Shown: positions 1 to 10,728 of the stretch, one piece after another | Numbering within the stretch: position 1 is the first letter of the stretch | Layout: the number at the start of each line of letters is the position of its first letter | Assembly (NCBI GenBank): GCA_021014325.1 | Contig: CM037472.1 | Coordinates: 28,978,234 to 29,042,233, forward strand | DNA from: Plazaster borealis | Taxonomy: Eukaryota > Echinodermata > Asteroidea > Forcipulatida > Labidiasteridae | Direction of reading: 5' to 3' | Length of the DNA: 64,000 nt | The notes under the pieces: model-generated | Told to the model about the DNA's origin: nothing | Databases searched by the model: none | What the model saw: the letters and a program-made list of their open reading frames with translations, nothing else | Made by a program: the position numbers and the translations under genes

Positions 1-261
1 CAGCTCATCAGTGTACACAAACTCCTTCTTCCCTCGCACTATCCGGGATTAGAACAACCTACAGAAGGAGCCAGCTGTGTACTCAACTCATCCCTTGACA
101 CCTTTAGGCAGCTCTGAGGTATAACCAGCTGATGTAGCTCCACCCATCAAGTTTGTTTCTGCACTATAATAAATAACTGCACTTGCCGTCATGTCTCGTA
201 ATTTTGAGCCAACCTATGCGCACTTGACTTTGTACGATTTTGCTCATGTAATTAAGTCTGT

Positions 262-400
262 ACTTACATGGAACACCAAGAAGAAGCACCCCATACCTTG
301 TAGACAAAATAATCAGTGCTTTGAGATGCCTTCGGGTGTGATAAAGCGCTATATAACTTATACTTATATACTTGTTATAACCACCAGGGCCAGGCACTCA
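262..400 (+). mobile_element. SINE 3' tail (type 2)
   Basis: The segment around CTTTGAGATGCCTTCGGGTG and GATAAAGCGCTATATAA matches the 3' ends of the longer SINE copies near 35,220 and 58,830 in this window. The tRNA-like head is missing, so this is a 5'-truncated copy. Confidence 0.6.
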
Positions 401-604
401 ATATGCTGCAGTGTGGTTGCATTTAACTAAGATCAAGGACTTTCTTTCAAGATGCCTGTTACAAAACTCCAAATTCAGTCATCACTTTTTCATTCAATTG
501 ATCAAAAATAGAATCTATTCTTAGTTACCCAGCAGAAGTCATCCCCTAACTGTAACAAGTAGTCGACTTAAAAATGTTTCAACAAAATTCCACGGAAAGT
601 GGTT

Positions 605-745
605 TAGATTAGAAAAGAGTGCCGGCATGTTAATCCGGAGGTCGTTGGTTCAAATCCCGCTCTAGTCAATTTTTCTTTAGAGTGCCGGCACTTTAATCGG
701 GAGGTCGTTGGTTCCAATCCTGCTCTAGTCAATTTTTCTTTGTTC
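605..745 (+). mobile_element. tRNA-derived SINE fragment (type 3), tandemly doubled
   Basis: Two adjacent copies of a unit of about 68 bp contain GAGTGCCGGCA, a T-arm/B-box-like GTTGGTTCAAATCCCGC and CTCTAGTCAATTTTTCTTT. The same unit with a fuller tRNA-like head is at 50,080-50,190. The copies differ at several positions, so the duplication is not very recent or came from two insertions. Confidence 0.65.
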
Positions 746-814
746 AACACTTAACTAAATTAAATCAGAAAAACAACAACCTTTAAAAACAAATTCAGTT
801 TCATACACTACTGC

Positions 815-981
815 AGCCGATTTCACGAAACGCTAGGATTAATCCTATCTCGAGTTAGGACGAGTAACTTGTCCTAACTTAGGATTAACCTTAAGGTTTA
901 CATGTTACAGAGCAAGGCTGGGACTCGTCCTAAGCCCTAAGATTAATCCTAAGTTAGGAAGAGTTTGGTGAAATCGACGGC
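815..981. repeat. Foldback element, GATTTCAC-ended (type E)
   Basis: The ends are inverted copies: GCCGATTTCACGAAACGC on the left and the reverse complement of GTTTGGTGAAATCGACGGC on the right. The interior carries further inverted blocks around CCTAACTTAGGATTAA. The element ends about 50 bp before the first visible kelch exon. Related foldbacks are at 2936-3089 and about 59,225-59,332. Confidence 0.7.
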
Positions 982-1031
982 AGAATGAACAGTATGCTAA
1001 AAACAATCATTGTTTTTGTTTCGGTCAACAG

Positions 1032-1202
1032 AGGGCAGCATGATTTTGAAGGTAGCATACCTCTTCCACTTCCTGAGTTTCTACTCATCTTTTCCGTGGG
1101 TGATTGGCCGTCTGACACTCACTGCAAGGAGATGACTGCTCAGATCCATCTGGGCAAAGATCTCGCTCCGTTCTACCTTGGCACACTTTCCAAAGAAAAC
1201 AG
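1032..1202 (+). CDS. Kelch-gene exon a (first visible)
   Basis: The acceptor is TCGGTCAACAG after a T-rich stretch (an alternative AG lies at 1038), and the donor is AG|GTAACT. It encodes a segment including LPEFLLIFSVGDWPSD and DLAPFYLGTLSKENR. The next codon in the genome is a stop, so splicing is required. One Arg codon is split with the next exon. Confidence 0.7.
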
Positions 1203-4200
1203 GTAACTTTTGAGCCTCCAGTGGTGGAAGGGAACAAATACAATGAAAAAGTGGAAACGATCATAATAACACAAATAATATTTTGCCTATTATTTAAAAA
1301 AAAACGCTTTCCACAAAGTGCTGTAAAATTATGAATCCATAAGTTATTAAGAAATACAGATTACAAAATACAGGATGTGTTCAAGAAATATTGTGAACAA
1401 GTTTAAAAGTGATTTGATACCAAGGGCAATAGGCCTGTAACATATCGTTGCAGGTTTCATGAAGTGGCATATTAACCACATATGGGTTAAACCGCCTTGA
1501 GAGATATTATAGATTAAATTTGATAACTGTTTCCGGATCCTATCCCCGGTGTCCCGATCCTATCCCCGGTGTCCGGTAATGTACATGGACCTTGAGTCAC
1601 CTGAAGCTGATCTACTATTGGGTGCTCGTGTTGTTGCACTTGCATGTTGTGGTCTACTTATTACAACAACAACCACTCGGACGTGATTTTAACGACTTTT
1701 TCATCAACTTTACTCAATTAATTTATTTATTTTAATAAAGAGCCTGCCATAAATTTTTGGCACTGTTCAGTGTTCATCCACAATTGTTTGTGAAGAGATG
1801 CTGAGCAAATATGGTCCGTGTCGCTTTCATCTATAAACCCATCAAAAACGTAAACAAACTGGCCGCCACCATATCATGGTCGCAGTGACTAGAATCGTTC
1901 ACACTATCATGGTCGCAGTGACTAGAATCGTTCACACTTCAACGTCAGTGCGCATGCGCTAAATATTTCACAAACCTACTGCCAGTTAACCATTGGTCCT
2001 TGAGCGAGCTTGATCTATTCTGATAATTTTTTTCTGCCGAAATAGAGCCCTCTGTTGGCAAGGTGTTTGGAGGGATGATCTGTATGTACGAGGCATCCTC
2101 ATGTCAGATGAGGGACAACCTGGCCTTCTTTTGGTAACGCCCAGTCCAGAGCAAAAAGACAGTGTACAGTTAGCGAGCAGTTATCGAGGTGAGATGAATT
2201 TTTTAAAAATTTCTTTAATGTGTCTGTTAATTTATAAATTTACATGTAATTTTCAATAACAAGTATTAAAGGCATGAGACACGTTTGGTAATGACTCTGA
2301 AAATTTATGGCAATAAAAACTTATTTGGTAAGAAGTACAGCAGCTTTGGATAGTATAATGCATTTTGAGAGACTTTTTACTTCGAAGGACTGCGGTTATG
2401 GATAAATATATCACTTTTTATCCCCAAAATATTTTGAATATCTCAGAGTGTTTATTCCAATTCAGATTATTCTTCCTGCGTGAACATAACCGCTCCAGAT
2501 TTTTGGCAATATCTCAAAACGCTACCACCTTTTGAAATGAAATTTTCACAGGTTAGTTTTATGGTATATATCTACAACGAAATAGGATTGAAACAAACAA
2601 TAGGCTCCAATTACCAAATGTGTACGATGCCTTTAAAAGCATCTTGTTGTTTAATATTCATTTTTGTTTTGTATAAAAACCCTGAAGACATAACCTTCGA
2701 CCCGATGGATGACTTTGAGACATCTCAGACAGAATCTCAGGTGATGGATTTGACTTTGGACGTTGATCCCCTGGGATGTAGAGAAAATGTCAATACAGGC
2801 AAAAGTGAAACCCCGAAAACCAAGAGTAGACTCAGACGACTTGAAGCAGAAGTTACCCCAGAGGTATCGTATTGTTGTTAAAGACTTAAGTTACTTTCTT
2901 TGTTATGCCACCAGGGAAAACCCACGCAATCAGTTCAGGGCTCGATTTCACAAAGAGTTAAGATTCATCTTAAGACGAGTTAGCAGTAATTACCATAGTG
3001 ATTTGTATTGTGACATCACTCTTTGCTAAGCAACTGCGATGGATTTGCAGTTACGATCAATCTTAACTCTTTGTGAAATCGAGCCCTGGACTGCAAACCC
3101 AATCCACATGCAAGGCTCTGGTCAGAGGTGGAATTCGTAGTGGGGTCCACAGAGGTTAAAGATAGTTAAGAGCTTGACCCAATTTCATAAAGCTGCTTAA
3201 AGCATATAAAGTAGCTCAGCACAAACAAATTATGCTTACCAGAATTAGGTTACTCAGCCAAAGTACCATGTCACATGTACCATCTGTGACTGGTGCCCTG
3301 TTCATTTTTGCTTACCAACAAACTTTTATGCAATATTTTCTGCTCAAGAAGCAGCTCATGAAGTTGGGCTATGGTCTGTTCCCTTATAGAAGAAAAAAGG
3401 GGGATTAAAACTTAGATTGATGTTTTCACAGGTAATGCCGCAGCTCTCTCGGGCACCAGTCATGTCTCAGTCCAGCAGGAAAAAACGCAAGACGGATGAA
3501 GACCAGGTGACGCCCAGTGCTAGGGGCAGGGCAAAAAGATTACAGCTGAAAAAAGGGTCACTGAGTGCTAGAAAAGAAAGTCCCGCCCCGTGTAGGACGC
3601 CCAGTAGGGCAAACTGTGACCAAGGTAAAGGAATGACCACAGCGCCGAAGTGGGTTTTTCTTTCCCCCAAAGTTCAACTCTTGTATCAATACCAATATTC
3701 TTATATCTGTGAGATTTTTGAAAAAATGACAAAAAAGACTATACAATATTTACTTACTCCCTTTTTAAAAATTTATGGAAAGAGCATTAAGTTAAACTTG
3801 AATTTGATCTAGAAATTTTAATATTTATAAAATGTTTACAGCATAATTTTACATTATTTGTAATCAGATGATTGTGAAAATTTCATGATAAATTCTTTCT
3901 TGGTCTGCTTCTTTTGTATAAACCTCACACAGTTTGCTTCCACAAAATGATCATAGGGTCAAGTTTTTTCAGATTTTGAATCTTTCTTTTTTTGTGACAG
4001 AACAATGCTGAAACCTACATAAACAATGACAATTTACTTGTAATATCTGCTACCACGCGGCATGTCCAGTGCACTGCACTGAAGCTGTGGTGTTTCTGAT
4101 CGGCAGAGTTCCGGTCATGACACTTGTGTCCTGAAGCAAGACACTTGTTCATTAAAGCCATAGGACTAGCACTTGTATGTTGTGAAATTGGTTTCTGGTA

Positions 4201-7200
4201 TGCTTGGCTGCAGATTGCGCCAAAGCACCTTGCAAACTGTTACATTGTGCTATGCAAATAAATGGGTCTTATATTTCAAACATAGCTTCGCATGTAGAAA
4301 AAATGATGCACGTACAGGCTCCTGCATTATGCACTATAGGAATTTCTCAGATTATTATTAGCATCCTGATATTTCCTGTTCATGAAATAATTTCTTTCCG
4401 TTCTCCTTTTTATGTTGATGACGTGTCCATGTGCATAGTAGTCCCCAGTGCCAGATGGGGTCATTCCATGTGTTCTATCAGCGACAGGCAAGCCTTGGTG
4501 ATTGGTGGTCAAGGGGAACAACAGGTGCTGAGTAAAGACAGCGTTTGGCTGTTGGACACCGGTAAGAGCTGGGTTCCAATTTCATAGCTCTACTTACCAC
4601 AGAATTCTGCGTTTACGGCCCTCCGCGGTAATCAGCGCCACGAAATTGGGCCCAGTTGCCCTTTAACCCCATGATTCTTAGGTAGATAACCTGTGTCTTG
4701 AAAACATTTTGTGTTCTGAAGGCTACTTTACATTCAAATAAATAATTGTTTGAAAAAACAAAAATAAACAAACAGAAACGAAAGGCATATCACTCGGGTG
4801 GTAATCAAACCCACGCCATTCTTTGCCATTTTAGAGCATATATCTTACCAATCGCAATTTGCTTACCACATAAAGGTCACCAGCCAAAACACTATGTCGT
4901 AATGTGTATGTACATTTTTTGACTGGTTTCCTGCTAAATTCTGCTTAGTTTAAAACATTTCAAGCAACATTTTCTGCGTAAGCAGCTCTTTGAAAATGGT
5001 CCCTGCATGGTCCTAAGCTTGTGTCTTTAAATTGGCATTTGGCCAGCGGACTACTGTTGAGGGAAAGCCTGAATATGTACACAAATTTCTCATTTAGTCA
5101 TTACGAGAATCCAGCAATTTGTCAAGAGTTTTCAAAAGAATGGAATTGATCTTTACGAGAAGCCAACCATTTGTCAGAATTTTCACAAGAATGGAATTGA
5201 TCATTACAAGAAGCCAGTGATTTGTCAGAATTTTTCACAAGAATGGAATTGATCATTACGAGAAGCCAGCGATTTTGTCAGAATTTTCACAAGAATGGAA
5301 TTGATCATTACGAGAAGCCAGTGATTTGTCAGAATTTTCACAAGAATGGAATTGATCATTACGAGAAGCCAGCGATTTGTCAGAATTTTCACAAGAATGG
5401 AATTGATCATTACGAGAAGCCAGCGATTTGTCAGAATTTTCACAAGAATGGAATTGATCATTACGAGAAGCCAGCGATTTGTCGGAATTTTCACAAGAAT
5501 GGAATCGGTCATCTAGTTTGGGTTAAATTTCTTCAGATAATGCCTCCCTTTGGTGAAAATTTCTCCCTCTCTGTATTTAGTCTCACTCTCTCTCTCGCTT
5601 TGAAATCAGAAAGTAAGACATGGTGTGTTCCCGGCATGACCCGGATGGAAGCTGCCAAGCCGCAGAATAGAATGGGCCACACTGCAGTCTACGACCCAAC
5701 AGTCCAGTGTGTTTATGTGTTTGGAGGCTCCAAGAATCTCAGATGGTTTAATGATGTCCACGTGTTGGACATTGAATCCTGGAGATGGTCACATGTTGAA
5801 GTAGGTTTTAGCATCCACTGTGGGATCTTAAAGGCCCTGTACACTATTGGTAAGATCGAAAAACACAAATGTTCACAGATTCACACACAACTTACATGAT
5901 TAAAAGTAAGTAATGGTTGAAAGGGTTCCTTAAAATATAATGCTATCGATTCTGAGAATTGAGTAAAACAATAGTTTTTATCACGCACGTATTTTGAAAA
6001 AAGAGAAAACACGTAAGGTCTCTTTTCACTATTTTCTTGTAATCTCGATGACCAATTGAGCTCAAACTTTCACAGGTTTGTTTGTTTATGCATATGTTGA
6101 ATCACACAAAATGTGGACACTGATTTTGAGCTGTTACCAAAAGTGTACAATACCTTTAAGTGACCTACTTTAGTAACTGATTTTATTATAGGCTTAATTT
6201 CGTGGACAACTTCAGCCAAAACTAATCCAGTTTCATTTACACGCATTCAAATTCACGCGTGTTTCCCTGATTTATTCAAACTAACTAAGGTTTCTTTTTT
6301 TGTAGCGACTATTGCATTCAATATCTTTTCGTGCACACATGATTTTGTTCTTCTCATTCAGGTTCGTTTCTGTCGTTCTATTTCGGTTATAGACAGTCAA
6401 GACTACATTTTCACCATTCTTCAGTTGAATTTCTACTATTCACAATTGATGAAATTGAAGGATTAACCAGCCTGTAGGTGCTGGCTTTTGCAAAAGTGAA
6501 TGATCTTTACAACCTAATGAGTTTGAATGATCTTATTATTTGTTCAGTGAATGTTAAACTTGATGACATTGAATTACTCCTTTTGACTGATGAATGCTGA
6601 TGCAATGGAGCATTTATCTTCAAACAAAATTGAATGCCCCGGGCGTTTAATTGAATGAATTTGTGTTGAAATTGGCAGAAAAAACTTATTTTGAATTTTT
6701 GCAGTACCTCTTTTAGGCAAATTTCATGTTGCCATTTTAACGGCACTGAACACGATTGGAAACTGTCAAAGACCAGTGTTCTCACTTGGTGTATCCCAAC
6801 ATGCATAAAATAACAAGCCTGTGAAAATTTGGGCTCAATTGGTTATCGAAGTTGCAAGAAAATGATGAAAGAAAAAACACCCTTGTTGAACAAATTTGTG
6901 TGCTTTCAGATAGAAACAAAAACTTCTTGCAAGAAGTTTTTATTATTTTAGTGAGAAATTACCTCTTTCTCAAAAACTATGTTACTTCAGAGGGAGTCGT
7001 TTCTACAATGTTTTATACTATCAACAGCTCTCCGTTGCTTGTTCCCAAGTAAGTTTTTATGCTAATATTTGTTTTGAGTCATTACCAAACGTGTACAATA
7101 CCTTTAAGCTTGGAAAGACAGGTTTTCGGGCCAACCTGTTTAGGTACACTTTTGTCTATCCTGGTTGGCTTGAATCGGTTATGTTTGTCTTTTCTTGGTT

Positions 7201-10200
7201 TAAATCTCTGTCTTTGTCCCTGTACTTGCTCATTTACTCAACCTCAGCCCTTCCCTCCTCTTCTCTTTCCCATCCCACCCTAAATTTCCAGCTTAATTTT
7301 GACTTAAGTATTTTTTTTAAATAGGGGCATGTTTATTATTTTAATTTAATTTATTTTGTTTAATCCGTTCTTGCTTGTATTCAGCGCCTTGAGGCGGAAC
7401 CGATCTGCAACTGTTTGCACTTTATAAAGCTCTCTTTATTATTATTATTATTATTATTATGTCGCTTGTTTCCTTTAACTTGTATTGTTAATTGTTAAGT
7501 AGATTATTTCCTATTGATTTTTGGCTGAAAAGTAATAATAATAACAAACCATTAAACCACAGTACTTCAGGTTATTAGTTACTTCTTACAATCCATGACT
7601 GCTCTTACTTCTTCAAAGTTCCGATTTTATTATGATTGAATCATATCAAAGGTGTATGCACTGTAATAAAAATCCATTCAATTAAGTTCAAACTATGATT
7701 AGTAATTTCTGTATGCTATGAAATATCATGTACGCTTTCCTTCACTTCGCAGGCCCAGGGACGAGCACCCACAAGGGCTTACCACACCAGTACCATCTAC
7801 CGCAACGAGATGTTCGTCTTCGGCGGTGTGTACCCCAACCCTGACCCTGAACCTGACGGCTGCAGTGACCAACTACATGTCTTCAACCCAGGTATAAGAA
7901 CATCAGTTTGTTAGGTTTGGTTCAATGGATGGATCTTCCTGTCGGAACTGAGTAACATCTATAGCAAGGGGATAAAGTCTCTAAACCTCACATTGACTTG
8001 GTGTAAAGTGCCATTTTAGTTGGTACTGTTTCAGAGCAAAATTTGAAACAAGACGTCTTTGGATGACAACAATAAATGGGTCTTCACATTCAACACAAAG
8101 TTTTCAATAGATTTTGTCAATATCTTTGTTCGGGGTTGCTGTCAGTTGCTTCTGACCGGCACCCCTGAACAAAGATATTGACATAATAGGGAGACCACCA
8201 ACATTATTTTTGTTTGTTCAAACCAAACTAACTTTAAATCAGGAATGAACTTTCAAAAAATTCTCTGTACAACAATGCACAGATCCATATATTTGAAACG
8301 TGACTTCAATTAATGTTTATAGGATGATAATTAAGTTCACACTTGAAGGTTGTCAAATAAATTGACATTTTACACCATCTTAATGTGAGGTAAGAGAATT
8401 GTCAATTTTTTCTTTCTTTCATAAGGGCTCTATTGGAAAATGAGAGCATTACAAAACTGAATTTGAACTCTTTAATCAATGAGGGGATTGCACATTCTGT
8501 ATTCAGTTAATGATTTTTTCCTTGTTGTGTTTCACTCCATCAGCTTCTGAGAGTTGGTATGAGCCGTTGGTTACCGGAAAGAGACCTAAACCTCGATCGG
8601 GGTAAGTTCAATTAAAAAAACCTCAGCAATCCTAAAAGTATCTTACCCAATGTTTTGAAAACCGATGACTTGACAACAGCAAGTTCACATTTACTCTTTG
8701 TCAGCCAAATACTATTTCAACAAATGTTTTCAATATTTTTCTGTTGTGTGTGGTGACTAAGAGCCTTTTTGAAAACATGGTTTCGGATTGGGCTCCAGCT
8801 TAGGCTCCATCTGCTTGTCTAAAGCATCTTACTCAAAGTGCATATTTTCAAAATACCCAACAGAGCTTAAGCCGAAGCCGTGTTTTCGAAAAAGAGCCTA
8901 TGTGGCAAAAGACGAATCTGCTACAACAGCCACATACCCATATTGGCGTGTCATGGCCAAGCAGTTTTTGTGCATCGGACTCAAGTTCTGGTGGCCGAGT
9001 CATCAGGGTGTTGGTTCGAATCCAAGTCAGGACACTTGTGTCCTTGAGCAAAACACTTAACTATAATTGTTTCTCTTCACCCAGGGGTAAATGGGTACCT
9101 GTGAGGGCAGAGATGGTTCCTGTGATTGATTTAGCTTGGTGCATTTCATATTTGGCAGCACAGGCTGTATACTCCCAAGGGAGCTGAGATATGGTTGAAG
9201 GAATGAAATAAATGGCCTAGTGACCCGGGGGTATTAATGTTGGAGCCTGTTGAGCATCACTGAGTGGCGGATTTGAGTGCTATATAAGAAGCCACTATAT
9301 ATATTTCATGGCTTGTCCATGAAGACACTAACTACCCTAGATTGTCCTCCCACACAGTTAGATTCTTAAAACCCTTCCAAACATTAACATTATTCTCTTA
9401 CAGGCATTCAGCCACACTGCTCGGTGACAAATTACTTATCATCGGCGGGTGGGATGCTCCAGAGTGCTTTAATGACGTACACTGCCTCGACCTCAGTGAG
9501 TATATTAATTTCAACTCCAAGAACAAATTTTTTTCATTTCAGAACCACACATTCAAGAAGAGATTATTCACATGGTGTCATAGCAAAACTATTCCTTATT
9601 GACCAACTACCATGCTTGTTGTACAAATTTGTGTGCTTTCAGATGGGAATAAAAACTTCTTGCAAGAAGTTTTTATTATTTTAGTGAGAAATTACCTCTT
9701 TCTCAAAAACTACGTTACTACGAGTCGTTTCCTACAATGTTTTATACGATCAACAGCTCTCCGTTGCTTGTTACCAAGTAAATTTTTATGCTAATACTTG
9801 TTTTGAGTCATTACCAAACATGTACGATACCTTTAAAAACATTATTTTTACATAAAACCTAAAACAAAGTACATCACAAATAGAAAATCGATAACTGATA
9901 CACTGCCAATTCAGAGCCAACAATGGCTCATGATTCTGAATCTCGTTTGAAATGTTTCAGGCTAAACTATTTTATCCGTTTATTCGCCAGCTCTGTTTGA
10001 TTTTGAGAATATTCTAGTGATGGGATCTCCACCTTCACCACGGAGGTAGGTTTAACAAATACATGTAGTAGTTTCAATACCAGCATAGTTTTTTGGCGGG
10101 TGTGCAAAGATGTTATATTTATTTTAAAAGAAAACGATTTGGGTTGATCACTTCAGGGTTTGGATCAACACATTACAGATTCTAACAGGCTAGGGCCACA

Positions 10201-10694
10201 TAATGCAAGCAAAATATTGTTGGTTTCCCATGAATGACCGTTTGGTCAACCCACCATTTCATAGAGCTGCTTAAAAGTAGACAATATTGCTTAACAAATT
10301 TCTGCTGAGCAAAAATAAGCAGGAAACCAGTCACAAACGGTACGACATGATACTTTGGCTGGTAACCTTATCTTGTTTGGCAGAATTGTTCTGTGCTTTG
10401 CTAATTTTGGTTTAAGCAGCTCTATGAAATTGGGTCCATGGATTTGATTCGTCGATCTCACTTTGCCCATGTCTGAATTGGTGACAGTGGCTATGGTTAT
10501 GGCTGTGGATAAGGCTGTTGCTATGGGACTCCTATTCTTCATGACAATCAGGGCGCAATTTCATGGCTCTGCTTACCGTGGAATTCTGCGCTTACGTATC
10601 ATAGAATTATGTGCTACAAGGGCTCCGTAAGCGCAGAATTTGGCGGTAAGCAGAGCCATGAAATTGGGCCCAGGTTGCAACCGCTAATTTGGAC

Positions 10695-10728
<34 letters not shown>

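Larger units (their letters stand above)
1..984. other. Non-coding stretch before the first visible kelch-gene exon
   Basis: No exon with good coding character was found here. The stretch holds a SINE 3' tail (about 262-400), a doubled tRNA-like SINE body (about 605-745) and a foldback repeat (815-981). It is either the last part of an upstream intron of the kelch gene or its 5' flank. The short open frames at 164-430 overlap the SINE tail and are treated as noise. Confidence 0.6.

Noticed and set aside
5097..5508. Regular repeats resembling a CRISPR array
   Set aside because: The repeats are head-to-tail with no unique spacers, in a eukaryotic intron. It is a plain tandem array.
8111..8215. 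Inverted repeat around CAATATCTTTGTTC as a miRNA-like hairpin
   Set aside because: The same segments accompany SINE type 3 copies (18,880; 49,800; 50,050), so it is repeat-derived.
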